A DNA stretch of 64,000 bases from Carettochelys insculpta (lineage: Eukaryota; Chordata; Testudines; Carettochelyidae). Made by a program: the position numbers and the translations under genes. The notes under the pieces were generated by a model that did not search any database, had not been told where the DNA came from, and saw only the letters and a list, made by a program, of their open reading frames with translations. Shown here one piece after another: positions 45,905-57,468 of the stretch (position 1 is the first letter of the stretch; each line of letters starts with the position of its first letter). The stretch lies in assembly GCF_033958435.1 (NCBI RefSeq), contig NC_134150.1, positions 38,559,501-38,623,500 of the forward strand, in the 5' to 3' direction.

Positions 45905-46149
45905 CTTAAAAGATGAGTGTGGCTAATATTAATATAATGACTTCTGCCCTCTAGTGATGGCTGTGGAATATGAAGTAGGGAGGAGTTTGACCTTCCTGAA
46001 GTCAGGGATGGGGAAGTCTATTATTGTTTCCTATGTTCAGGTAGATGTGGTGTTAAATTTTTAAAGTTCAACATAGAGCCCATAATCTGTTACTATAAGA
46101 ACCCAAGGACCATTATATTTCTTTGTATACTATGAACAATAATCCAGAA

Positions 46150-46238
46150 TCTGAAGAAGTGGGTCTTGCCTGCAGAAGCTCATTACCTAATAAATAAATG
46201 TGTTAGTTTTTAAGGTGCTACAGGACTGCTTTAAAAAA
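46150..46238 (+). mobile_element. Single-arm PLE tail fragment, truncated at the ribozyme core
   Basis: The insert starts 'tctgaagaagtgggtcttgc' and runs through 'cctaataaataaatgtgtta' to 'ctacaggactgctttaaaaa'. Flanks AATAATCCAGAA (46138-46149) and AATAATTCAGAA (46239-46250) match at 11 of 12. So this 89-bp copy inserted with its 5' boundary at or beside CTGAAGA. GAAA is mutated. Confidence 0.7.
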
Positions 46239-46250
46239 AATAATTCAGAA

Positions 46251-47160
46251 AATAACTCATTCAGAAAATAATTGTGGAAGGCTAAAAACTGGCCTTGCAT
46301 CAAGACAGGAATTCAGATGTGGTATGAAGTAGGGATGGGCTACCCCCAAATGCGAATAAAAAGTGAGTGTTTACAGTAAATAATATCAGCTTAACAAGTT
46401 GGGGTGGGGAGACGTTTTCTGAAAAGTGCACCTCTGTCCAAAGAGTTCAGTGCAGCTGGGTCTGGTGAGTCTGCAAGGAACTCAGCAGGTTCAACACCAG
46501 GTTACTTTCCCACACACAAAGTTTTCTGTTTGTGCAGACAGATCCGTCTGTCTGCATCTATATTTAACTAGCCCAGAAACAAAGTGAGATAACTAATTTA
46601 AGGTTAGTAGCATGTGTCCAATACGGTATTCTGATTACATAATTAATTGCTTTCCTGTTACAGCAATTAAGAGAGACGTGAAGATTTATAGACTGCTGCT
46701 CATTCTAGACATTCTCAAACTAGTATCTGTGGACCTGGGCCTGTAATTATGCCAGATTCACTTTTCAGCCATGTTCTCATGACTGTAAAATAACATTTAA
46801 AAAGACAGCAGAAGCAGTGCAGTGTCACAGCCTTATTCATGTGGTAGAGGGGGCTGTTTGTGTTCTGCATTTGCACTGTTACTGTCAATTGCTTTTACAG
46901 ACTTCTTTTGTGTCTTGTTTTTTAAAACAACTTTCTCCTTTCCCTTTCAAAGAAACCAAGATGAAGCTACCCTTACTCAGCTTGATTCAATAGTCGTGCT
47001 TAGCTGGAGTAAGGGTGACCAAATCTGGACCTAGACTCTCACTTGAGCATTTGAGAAAAACTCTCAAGATCAGCACACTTCTAAATTAAGCAGGCCAAAC
47101 TCGAAAGATTTCTGGTCGTAGTCTTATAGTCAACACCTTAGAAGAGTCAATGGAAATTGA
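46251..47160. other. Unassigned non-coding stretch
   Basis: No gene or repeat was recognised. Confidence 0.5.
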
Positions 47161-47495
47161 GGGTATGTCTACACAGCAGAATTATTTTGAAATAACTTTC
47201 CTAGTGTCTATACAAGGCAACTGCTATTTCAAAATAGCGGCTGGCTTATTATGAAATAGATAAACCTTATTGCACCAGCAATTCGAAATAGAGGCTGTTT
47301 AGACAGGGAATAGTGTCTGGTTTGAAATAAGCCATAGCGCGTCCCGTGGCTCTATTTCAAACTAGGCTCTATTGTATGCAGACACTGTGTTTGAAAACAG
47401 CTAAATGCTATTTTAAAATGCATTTTGTGTATAGCAGCGTTATTTCGAAATAAACTATTCCAGAATAACTCTTCCAAGTTAGCTTACTCTGGAAT
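47161..47495. mobile_element. Inverted-repeat element, family D (right end lost)
   Basis: It starts 'gggtatgtctacacagcaga' and carries 'ttattttgaaataactttcc', 'ctatttcaaaatagcggctg' and 'gttatttcgaaataaactat'. The expected right end is missing and unrelated sequence follows. Confidence 0.7.
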
Positions 47496-47624
47496 ACTTT
47501 GTCAGGAGACACCGTCCAGCCAACACACCGCTGCAGGCACTGGCACTGATGTGAGTGTAGCTTTATTCCCACCCCAAGTGACATGTTTGGCTGGCATGAG
47601 CTAGCATGTAGACCTACCCAAAGT

Positions 47625-47930
47625 ATTTTATGTCCTCCATTTTTCAAATGGCGAAATTGAGACGCAAACAGGTTAAATCCAAGTTTTTTCAAAAATAGGT
47701 GCCCAGTGCTAAGTGAAGTCCATATTTAGGCATCGAACAGGTATATTCAATGGGCACTACTGGGACCTCAGCATTTCTGAAAATTCAACTCCTACATACA
47801 GATTTAGGATCCCGCTTTAGACACCCATTTCTGAAAATCCACGCAACACTCCCAAAGTCGTGCTGCAAACTGCTCTCCTGAGTCCATGCCTCCTACTCTC
47901 ACCACTAGACCACACTGTCTTCTGTTTAAT
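47625..47930 (-). mobile_element. Possible MIR-related SINE, antisense, with an internal insertion
   Basis: 'tccatttttcaaatggcgaa' and 'attgagacgcaaacaggtta' recall the MIR tail complement. 'tctcaccactagaccacact' at 47898 recalls the tRNA-like head complement. The middle does not fit MIR, so two old repeats may abut. Confidence 0.4.
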
Positions 47931-47934
47931 AGTA

Positions 47935-49258
47935 ACATCTTTATCATTTGAACCCACGGTAAAGAGACTCTGGAAGAATTCCACAGAGACTTTAACAATC
48001 CGCACGTCACCATCAACTTCAGCCTGGACCACTCCATGTGAGAGAGACATTTCCTGGACACTACAGTACATACCACTGATAGTCAGATCAATACCACTCT
48101 CTACCAGAAACCCACTGACCACTACACTTACCTACATGCTTCTAGATTCCATCCTGCATATACCACATGATCCATCATTTACAGTCAATCCCTGAGATAC
48201 AATTGCATCTGCTCTGATCTTACTGATAGAGAGCAAAAACTACACAATCTCTACTAAACATTCATAAACCTTAATTACCCACTGGGAGAAGTAAAAAAAC
48301 CAAACTGACAGGGCCAGACGAATACCGAGAAACCAACTACTCGAAGATAGGCCCAAAAAGCCAGCAACAGAATACCACTCATTATTACCTACAGCCCCCA
48401 ACTCAAACCACTGCAATTCATAATTAAAAACGTACAACCTATTCTAAATCATGATGCCACACACCAGAAGGCCCAAGGCGACGGGCCTGTTCTTTCCTAT
48501 AGACAAGCTCCCAACGTTATAAGGATTCTTACTAGCAACCACAGGCTATACCAAAACAATACTAATCCTGGAACTTTTCCTTGCAACAAGCTCTGTTGCC
48601 AACTTTGTCCACATATCTCTTCTGGAGATACCATCACTGGACCTAACCATGTTAATTACAGAATTAGGGGCACTTTCTCCTGTTTCTCAACTAACACCAT
48701 ATATGCCATCATGTGCCAGCAAGGCCTACCCACTATGTATATTGGGCAAACTGCAAACAGTCTTCACCAATGAATGAATGGACACAGAGCAAACATAAAA
48801 ATCTCCAGATACACAAACCTGTCAACCGGCACTTTAATGGAGTGGGCCATTCTGTTAAAGACCTGAGAGTTCGTGTTCTGCAGAAAAGAGACTAACAACC
48901 GTCTACAGAGAAAATGTTTGGAATGAACATTCATATTCAAAATCAACACAGTTACACATGGTTTGAACAGGGACAGCGATTACCTGACCCGTTATAAGGA
49001 CTCTTTCACATAGTCTGATGTTTGACCTAATACTTAAACTCCCCACCCTTTACCACCACCACCCTCTTTCTGCTCTTCTACCTGATTTGACAACCTTGAT
49101 AACAATTTTTGGACCTCTGTGCTTTATATATTGAGTCTGTTATGGTAAGGTTAAATATCAGAACGATATAACAGTTCTGTCCCACAAAAGCTCATCACTT
49201 AATAAATTATTTTGTTAGTCTTTGAAGTGCTACATGACTGCTTGTTTGTTTTGACTGT
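47935..49258 (+). pseudogene. Decayed Penelope-like element: RT C-terminus, GIY-YIG endonuclease and 3' tail
   Basis: Translation in shifting + frames gives a run typical of PLEs: TTLYQKPTDHYTYLHASRFH (about 48092-48151), then SLRYNCICSDLTDRE, INLNYPLGEV, SNRIPLIITYSPQL and PNVIRILTSNH. A Cys-rich segment PCNKLCCQLCPH (about 48580-48615) comes next, then TIYAI and MYIGQT (48735-48752), which are the two halves of a GIY-YIG nuclease motif. HFNGVGHSVKDLRV (in another frame) and GLNRDSDYLTRY follow. At least four stops and one frameshift break it. Most of the reverse transcriptase is missing at the 5' side. The 3' tail 'tattgagtctgttatggtaa', 'cccacaaaagctcatcactt' and 'gaagtgctacatgactgctt' matches the dimers at 45698 and 63454. 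Confidence 0.85.
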
Positions 49259-52058
49259 CTCCTGTGTTTTTCTTCATGCATGAGCTTTAATTACCATTTC
49301 ATACCCATGACTCCGCTTTCATTTTTAAACTTAATTCAAGGAGACACAAAGGGATGCTTGAGGCCTGATTCTGGCCTCACTTAGACCAGTGAAAATCAGG
49401 AATAATTGCATTGGTGCCAGTGAAGTTACACTGATATAAATCCAATATAAAAGCAGAATCAGCCCCACAGTATGGGTGTGAATGCTGCGGTGTGGGAATT
49501 CTTTGCGTGATTTTAAATTCTGAACTCTTGTTGTTTTGGTGCTGTAGGGTGGGTTTGATCTAAGTTGGTATAATTAGTCACAGGAGTGGGTCATGGGGGA
49601 TGACTTTCCTACTCTTCTTTGCAGGCTGGCTTCTGAAATCCTCAGTTCCCTGGTGTTTCTTTCTTTTCTTTATGTACATGTAACATCTGCCAAGCTATTG
49701 AAATTTGATTTAATTTCTCCTGCATGTGATCCTGACATTAGTATTCCGTATCAGCGCCAAAAACTTCAGATTATGCCAAGTGGTTCCTGGAACCCAACAG
49801 TTAATTGAGGAAAAGTTGTCTTGGCAGCAGAAATGGACTCAAAGGCTAGTTAGAATATATTAAAGGTGAAATGCTTGCAAGGGGGAGGATGCCTCTTTCC
49901 AACACAAGCTTTTAAGGTTGAGTTTCCTTATTTGCATTCTTTTGAAAGTGTAGATAAAAGTTGGAGTATTTTCTGCTTTCTCTGCTATTTTGAAAAATCC
50001 AGTGAGCAGCCTGTAGCCACTCAGCCATGTAGCCAACTCCCCGCTCCCCCAAATAAAAAAGCACAAGAGGAAATGGAGCTTGTAAGCATTCTCTCCTTGC
50101 CTCTCCTTTTCTTTTGCTGACACTGCATGCTTTGCCTGAAATGTAAACTAACCTCTTCAGAAGAAGCTCTGATCCCACATAGTGGGACTCCACCAGGTTT
50201 GGTCAAATATCTGCTGGTGTGAATAAGAGAAGGATGAGGAGTGTTGGGTTCAAATTGTCCCAGTGCTGTCCTAGGAGTTCTACCAGGAATAAACTTGGAT
50301 CCCGGAGTTTGTTTTTTTGTTTTTGTTTTTTGTTTTTTTTTTGAGCATGAATTTATCTTGGTTCATTTCCTGTTACATTTCACTCTTTCAACTGAAGCAC
50401 GTGGACAGTGTGTGAAGAAGAGCAATGTCCCAAGGCAATTGATGATGATGAGGAATTGGCTTCTTTTCTGAGTGAGATAACTCTGGCTTTTCCATGAGAT
50501 TTGCAGGGGGGCAGTTACTATAGAAGTAAAAGTGCCTGTTTAAAGAGTTGTAATTTACCTTTGAGCATGAGAGTTTTTGTGGCCCATCCTCACACATTAA
50601 ATGGTGGAATACGATAAGTAATAATCATTCTTTCAAGCCTGATTATTTGGCTGCCTCCTATCTTATTTGGCAGCCTCCCTGTTCTGCCCCCTTTGAAGTG
50701 TATCTACGGTTCTAGTAGCTATAAGATGACACTTAAGTTACACCTCTTCTGCATTCTTATCTCAGTCAGCGGTCTTTGAATTGCTGACACTTTGGCAGCC
50801 CAATGGCCCTTCTGCTGAGAAGATTGTCCCTTATGTGACCTTTTGGCTTTCTGAAGAAGACACCTGAAACCTCATATGGAAGGGATCAGAGGAAGGGGGA
50901 ATCCCAGTTCTTCTTCAACTGCCAAAGATCAGGCTCTCTTTCCACAGGAAGCAGCATCTGTCTTATCTCTTTCTTTGTCTCTTCTTTTATACATTTTCCT
51001 TGGGATACAAGAGTCTATTGAAACACTCTTTATTTTTTTACCCAACACATCTTTGAATCCTCCCTCTGCATCTGTGTGCAGGCAGGCACATGTGATATAA
51101 CAAGGCAAAATATGAGAGCACATTACTCCCGGAGACAAGGCTAAAGATACGATTCCAAAATCTTCTGGAATCCTCAGCAAAGTGGAAATATTTGGCATGG
51201 AAAACGTGGAGGTTTGCTTGAGATAAATGTGGGAATTCTGATTCTCCCCAGGAAAGAGGTCATACTTTGTCTGACATCCCATTGGGTAGCTTCCAAATGG
51301 GACTGCTTGAAAATTAATGTCTGGATGTGAAAGTCTCCTATGTTTTCATGACTTTGTTTTTTAAAAGTCCTGTCTGCTTGGGGTTACACAGCAGAATGTC
51401 TCCTCTCTGTACCTATATAAAACTCCATCTAGGTTTTTTGAGCAGCTCTTAGGTTTGTTTGTTTTGGTTTTTTTTGGTTGTTTGTTTTTTTTTTTTAACT
51501 CAGAAAAACCTGGAAGTATTTCAACATGCAAATATGGTCATTTTTAATGCTGTGTCTGCAACATTTCAGGGAGGCTTTTTGGTGATCCTGAAATCCAGAA
51601 GCAGCCAGTCTTTCCTTCAGTCCTTCTGAAGGAAAAGTTTATGTAGAAATCACTTGACCCTACAAATAAGCCAAGGGTCTGATTCTTGCTTTCTTACCAG
51701 GTGCAGTGCTTCTGGCCATGAGATGCTTCAGGGACTTCAGTACAGCAAACTGGCTGCCTGGTGAAAAGAGCTGGTTGCATGGTTGGGCCTCTAAGGTTTG
51801 GCTCAGCTACAGAAAATGGCTGGTATTTTGTAATCTAAGGCTCAATCTTGAGTCCTGAATGAGACACACCATGTAATTGCACAACCCCCAGATCAGATCA
51901 GAGACTCACTAAATTGTAACTCACAGTCCCAGAGAGGAAAGAACTACCTCATGTCTTTAGCTGGAGCAAATTACTTCCTCTGTCACACCAGCTCCCTTGC
52001 ACTGGGTAATTCACTAGGGGAGGGGTACGCTCAAGGCCTGACATTCTTCCAGCCCATA
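49259..52058. other. Long unassigned stretch
   Basis: The text near 49375-49450 ('ggcctcacttagaccagtga', 'gtgaagttacactgatataa') resembles an old amniote repeat. T-rich runs lie at 50308-50342 and 51455-51498. No gene was recognised. Confidence 0.45.
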
Positions 52059-52066
52059 GTCTAGAG

Positions 52067-52929
52067 CAGTGTTTCTCAACTCATGGTACACGTACCCCTA
52101 GGGGTACATGAGAGAAGTCTGGGGCATTCACAATAAAATTCTCAGAGCTGTGAGAGCGCTGGGCATGCTCTGCGCACGCTTCCCTCCCTAGCACTTGGAG
52201 GGAAAAGCACATGGTAGCGGCAATGGTGGCGGTGGCAGCGGCAGCTCTGGTGAGTCGCCGGCATTGGATTACAGCAGGCAGAGGGGTGTCTGGCTCTGGA
52301 GGAGAGGGTATTGGGTTAAAGTGGGGGGTTGGGGTGCCTGGCTCTGGAATGTTAGCTGGTTATCTGAAGTAAGTGATAACATTGCTATTTGTCCAATTTC
52401 AGTTTGGTATTTATAATTACAACTGAAAGAGTTTAAAATGGACCAATTCCTTGTGAAAACAAAGACTAAAACTGCAGATCTGGAAGAAGGCAGTACACAG
52501 GAAACTATATCAGAAACATTGATTTAATTGTGGCCCTCAGAAGTTTGAAACCTAGGTTTCAACAGCTGATTTCCTCTGAGCAAGCTCAAATTTTGCATTA
52601 AATGAATTAGAATTTTTTCTTGTCATTTCATTGATCACTGTTCACTGATGTTTGCATAAAAACATATGCATATTCATGAATAAAAAATTGGACTTATTTC
52701 ATGTTCATCTAATATTTTTTATTTACCTTCTTTGCACAATCATAACTACGATGGAAAGTTTATTGCCTATAGGCAATTTCTTCCAACCAAACAGTTACAA
52801 TTAAGTTGTTTAAACAAATGTGTTACGATGGTAGGACAAAATTTTGCAAGTCTGAAAATTTTGGGTACTAGGGGTATTTATAATTTTTAAAGGGGTACTT
52901 CATAAAAAAAAAAAGGTTGAGAAACGCTG
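52067..52929 (+). mobile_element. hAT-type element with perfect 8-bp target duplication and internal deletion
   Basis: The ends 'cagtgtttctcaactcatgg' and 'aggttgagaaacgctg' are inverted repeats. GTCTAGAG flanks both sides exactly (52059-52066 and 52930-52937). A + strand frame from 52438 reads MDQFLVKTKTKTADLEEGS and stops near 52527. A few codons later 'LKPRFQQLISSEQAQI' resembles the C-terminal end of hAT transposases. So it looks like an internally deleted derivative that keeps both ends of a transposase. A 'ggtggcggtggcagcggcag' patch lies at 52223. Assignment to hAT is strong. The transposase remnant is tentative. Confidence 0.85.
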
Positions 52930-52937
52930 GTCTAGAG

Positions 52938-53599
52938 AGCAGAAGTGGAAGCCAAAATAAGGCTACTTCCCTGCCCCTCCCCATATGCCATCCTGTAAGA
53001 CGTGATCTGGGTAGCTAGTACAACAAAGTAAGAGAACATCATCACTAAATATATGATTTGTGGTTGCATGTAGGTAATGAAACATTTAATTGCCATGATT
53101 TCTGCCACCAATCTGCTTTATCTGCAGCTATTAACAGAATGGGAAATGGGTTTCAAAAATTAGGCCCTTTGTATAGAGTTGAATCCAAAGCCCAGGGCAG
53201 TCAGTATCACTAACTAACTATCACTAACTTCCATTGGACCAGGCCCACAATCCATGAATAAGAGAAAAATCGACCCTCCCAAAAGCAAAAGCATTAAGTG
53301 TTTAGTTTTCTTTGCAGAGAGGATAGGCTATCTGGATACTTGAAGAACCTGCACCCATAATATTTTGCTGCTTTTTGTACCTGACAATGTGAATTACATA
53401 GTGAAATATGAGAGTGGTTGTGATTGATTTACAATTATTTCTCACCATCCTGAATGAAAGGGGCAGAATTTGCCTTTGGGGGTTATAATTCTTTTTCCAG
53501 ATCATTTAAAATATATATTACTTAAAGCTTCTACATACAGAAATCAGTAATTCAGATCCCAGCTACTTGTCTATTGCGAGCATGAATATATAACTATCT
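52938..53599. other. Unassigned non-coding stretch
   Basis: No gene or repeat was recognised. Confidence 0.5.
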
Positions 53600-53710
53600 A
53601 CAGACCAATTCAAACCTGGGACCTCTGGAGCTCAGTGCATGGGGCCCTGAAGTTTGAGGTGAAAAAAGCCAGCTGCCTCTCAGCTGAAGCTGTAGAAGAG
53701 ATGCATGTTT
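53600..53710 (-). mobile_element. tRNA-derived SINE-like fragment, antisense
   Basis: 'ccagctgcctctcagctgaa' and 'gctgtagaagag' match the fragment at 9160-9285. 'ttcaaacctgggacctctgg' resembles a B-box complement. It is diverged. Confidence 0.45.
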
Positions 53711-53747
53711 TTTTCTCTGTTAGAGGTCTAGGTACCACAGACATGGG

Positions 53748-53826
53748 ATTTCTGTTAGTTTATAAGGTGCCACAGGACTTCTTGTTGTTTTTGAAGATAC
53801 AGACTAACTCAGCTACCCCTCTGATA
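53748..53826 (+). mobile_element. Single-arm PLE tail fragment, family 1
   Basis: 'tttctgttagtttataaggt', 'gccacaggacttcttgttgt' and 'cagactaactcagctacccc' are the family 1 tail in sense orientation. No inverted arm and no ribozyme core are present. Confidence 0.8.
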
Positions 53827-55429
53827 CAAAGGACAGTGAACCACACCCCTAGGTGTGCTGGTTATGAATACACAAGAATAAGTTAATGCTTTACAAACAG
53901 AAACTGACATTATTTCATGATGCATTGGCATTCAGGTGGAAAAATATAACTGTTAAATGTAAAAATGCCAGTAGGAATCCATTCTTGTCTGTATATTTTG
54001 TTTTGTGGCAGAACCCAAACCAAGTAATCTCGATAGGACTGCCTTCGTCTGTACAAGCACATTAAAAAACACCCTTTGACCCAAAGATCCTAAGTCAAAA
54101 AACACATCTAGTTGAATAGAGAGGGTAAGATAGACAAGCAATGCGGTTGAGAGGTGAGTGAATAATAGGCACATGTTAATGCCATTATTTTTCATCATAA
54201 AACACCATCTTTCACTTTTCCTGAGTAGTTAAAGTGAATCTGTCATCAGGAAGGGAGTCAATTGTTTCTCCCCTTATCTGTTAATCTATTTGCTTCTCTT
54301 CCTCAGATAAAAAAAGCATTTAAAACTCTGATTGTACATTAATGACAACTTACCCGTTTTCTTGCTCAGGTTAAGTATTTTTAAATGCTTATATCAAGTT
54401 TGGCACAAAAGCATTCTGCATACAGGCCTGTTATTTACGTCTGGCAGGCAATCTAACATGATCAGATCATTTTCCAACACCTCTCTACTTCATCCTCTCC
54501 ATACTTTGTGTTTTATAATGTCACCTAAACACAGTGTCAGGGTCTCAACAAACCATAGCACAATAGTAGTGCATATTCTTGTGAATCCTCCCCTATACCC
54601 TTGCTTGCTAGTATTGTCAAATAGGGGTTTGGATTAGCTGTCAAAACTGGCATGGGGTGGTGGTTCTTCTGATGTTCTCTTTTATTCTTCTGAATTTGAA
54701 AACTCCATTGAAAACTACTTAGGAACAGCAGAGGACATCACCTCTGCTTCCAAAAGGGAAATTACTGTAATTCAACAGAGCTGGATTGACAACTCTAGAG
54801 ATTGAAGACACCTGTCTCCACAGAATACGTGACGCATAGGAACAGCCCAAGCCAGAATATACTATCCTGCCAGTGTACAAACATAAGCTCCTCCCATATG
54901 TTTACCTCGGCTCCTTTCCTGGAGCACCCATAGCCGTGAGATGCTAGTTTCTTTTCTGTTCCTATTTAATCCTTGGTGTCTTTGCTGAGACTGCCAACAA
55001 ATACAAGCTGGCCCATCTTGTCCTGCAAATATTATCCTGTTCTGAAAATGTCAGCATCAGACATGTTCTTCATGAAGCTGGGTCATTTTTGCAAATACAT
55101 CTTGGTGTTCCTAAGTGTTCAGACTTTGCTGCTGAGTATTTTTCCTGGCCCTGATTGGCATATAGTAGAGGATATCATTAAAGCAACATGATAGCCTTGC
55201 ATGACATGGAGATCGGTAACAGAACGTTCCATATCTCTAATTAAATATTTTTTCAAGCACATTTTTGCAAATTTTAACAATTTGCTTCCACAGTATAGTT
55301 GTTATACAATCAAATTCTAAAAAATGTAGCTGCTGCTCAGTGCCTCCCACAACCACGAGCTGAGCTGAAGCAGAATCAGAGACACCTTTTCTTGTTCCTT
55401 CCAGAACTCATGGCAATTCCCTCCTGCTC
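53827..55429. other. Unassigned non-coding stretch
   Basis: No gene or repeat was recognised. Confidence 0.5.
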
Positions 55430-55910
55430 TCAGATTTCAGCACAAGACTCCTTCTTGTGATTAACAATCCCTGCAAATTTTGCAGCCACTTTATAAAAGT
55501 CATTCCCCAAAATGAATGGTGCAAAATTCTCAAAGCAGAAACTGGCTGAATTAACTGTTGCTGTTGTGCCAGTCTTTACCCATTCCCTGACTAAAGGTGC
55601 CAGGATTTTATGGCCATCAACCAATTCCGATTCAGCCACATCCCCAAAGAGGATATTTTGCTTCCCCCACCAAATTCTTTGGACTACAGAAATTTCTGTT
55701 CCACTATCTCTCCAGGCACGTATGGTCTGTCCATTTACCTTGGCAGATTTCACATGCCTGCCACCTGGCTTAGAATTAGCCAGCTTTACAAATCCTGTGT
55801 GAAAAGTAGCCACCATCCAGGGCCTAGGGCCCTTATCTACTTGCTGTTTAGTTACTTTTAACAGTGGGCATTTGTTCCTAAAGCGCTAGTGATCACAGTT
55901 TTAACTTCTC
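55430..55910 (-). pseudogene. LTR retroelement gag-pol fragment with aspartic protease motif
   Basis: A minus-strand frame of 128 codons (55430-55816) contains a VNGQTIRAWRDSGTEISVV segment. Its Asp-Ser-Gly matches the catalytic triplet of retroviral-type aspartic proteases. An ILGNDF segment about 70 residues later fits the second conserved block of such proteases. Upstream, frames continue into a Cys/His-spaced, basic segment (about 55855-55895) that may be a gag zinc knuckle. Ty3/gypsy-type or endogenous retroviral origin are both possible. It is broken and incomplete: no polymerase was found downstream. Confidence 0.6.
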
Positions 55911-55917
55911 TTAGACT

Positions 55918-56180
55918 AAAGCCACATTACCACAGAAGATAAACCTGCTCAGGGTGGATCTTCCATGGGGTTTTTTCACACATGTGCAAAATGGTGCCTT
56001 TGGAACTCCTTGTGAGCAGTGAAGATTTAGAAACATCAGCAGGAGAAACTCTCCCATTAACCTTCTTCTGTGTAGACAGGCATTGTAGTTGAACTCTGAT
56101 AAGTTGATTTTAGCTATGCAATTGGCATAGCTAAAATTGCACATCAGAAGTCAACTTCTATGTCTAGAATAGACATAGCA
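55918..56180. mobile_element. Inverted-repeat element, family G
   Basis: 'gcaggagaaactctcccatt' is shared with 58769-59099. An inverted pair 'gattttagctatgcaattgg' and 'catagctaaaattgc' lies inside, and the right end is 'gtctagaatagacatagc'. It sits between the protease fragment and the LTR-like block, so it probably inserted into the LTR element. Confidence 0.55.
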
Positions 56181-56185
56181 TTAGG

Positions 56186-56480
56186 ATCTTTTAGGCTCTT
56201 TTGTCTGCACAGGGGAACTGGGATGAGCTGCGGGAAAATAAGCTTGGGAAAGATGCCCAGTTCCCCAATCACCTTCATTCTTCCCAGGCTTAAGCTGGGT
56301 CCCTGCCACGTCCCAGACTTAACCTTTCTGCTTGAGGTTTTCCATGTCCTACCTGTACAGGATTATTCAAATTTGTCAGAAAATTCAGCACGAATGTGTA
56401 CATTTTGGACTGTCTTATTCCACAGACACTGCTTTACATCATTAACCAGGTCCAGGAAGCAATAGGAATCTTTTAGCCCC
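56186..56480 (-). other. Possible gag-region remnant of the same LTR element
   Basis: On the minus strand, short open pieces with a CLWNKTVQNV-like segment precede the zinc-knuckle region once the family G insertion is ignored. The evidence is weak: only position and reading direction agree. Confidence 0.25.
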
Positions 56481-56484
56481 TTTG

Positions 56485-56850
56485 TCTTCAGCCTGCCTCT
56501 GAAATTGCCTGATGCACCCTAAAAAAGGCAGAGAACTTTATTGGAGACCTAGGTCAGATCAGATATAATATTATATATTTTGCACAGAGAGAGACAAATT
56601 TATCTGGGGGGTTTGATCCTTGCTGGGGAGGTTGATTACCTGGGTGCTGTGCTCTAGACCTGCCTCCACCCAGAGCTGATGTTAAATGGTGTTTGCACTG
56701 CAGTGCAGGGGTGGTAAGTCCAAATCTGTAACTTGGAGAGGCGCATTATCTGCAAACTCTGCATTGTTGTGCTGGGGGAGACCGGAGGATCTGGCTGTGC
56801 AGGCCAGGGTGCTGGGGGAGCCCCAGAGAGAGAGACAGAGGGTATCAGTG
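56485..56850 (+). mobile_element. LTR-like dispersed repeat, shortened copy
   Basis: It matches 10605-11170 in order but lacks the middle of about 270 bp, including the AATAAA region. The orientation is + while the neighbouring protease fragment is on the minus strand. Confidence 0.6.
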
Positions 56851-57159
56851 GCATGATCAGCACAGGAGGGAACATCCCAAGAGGTCTGCTGTGACTGCAC
56901 CATATCACACAGTCTTTTGAGGACAATCTGTGGGATAGTCTGACATTTCAATTTTTTTTTGTTTCAGTAATGTGAAAAAGGTTTGTTTTCATAATTTTGA
57001 AAGATGTCATTTCAAAAAATTAAAAACATTTAAGTTAAACTATTATAGTGTTTGGACTCATAATAGATGGAAAGGTTAAACATTAATTTGAATAGTATAT
57101 TTAATATAACATAACATTTAACATAACAAAAACATGAAATTCCTTGACGTTAGCTAAAC

Positions 57160-57460
57160 CAGGGTGAGCAACCTTCCCAAGGCAGAGTACTGAAATTTGC
57201 CAGTGATACTTTTTAAAGTCCCTAGTAGTCCTGCTTACAACAGCTTCATTAATAAATAAATGAAGATGCAGAGCTTTACCATTTAGGTGGTGGTTGATAG
57301 CATTAGCTGGTCTTTTGTTAATCAACAGGCAGCCTGGCTTTGGGCAAGCTCCTGGCTGCCTGGGGGAGGAGAGGCAGGGCTGAGCTACCCACCTCACACA
57401 CCAATGAAAATTGGCTCACATGCCACTCTTGGTATCTGAGCCAGGGGATGCTGATCCCTG
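57160..57460. mobile_element. hAT-type element
   Basis: The ends 'cagggtgagcaaccttccca' and 'ggggatgctgatccctg' are imperfect inverted repeats. The 8-bp duplications AGCTAAAC (57152-57159) and AGCTGAAC (57461-57468) match at 7 of 8. There is no transposase. Confidence 0.8.
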
Positions 57461-57468
57461 AGCTGAAC

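Noticed and set aside
46147..46190. A third covarying stem I (AAT/ATT) for the ribozyme motif
   Set aside because: The AAT upstream of CTGAAGA belongs to the target duplication, not to the element, so the pairing is accidental. GAAA is mutated in this copy.
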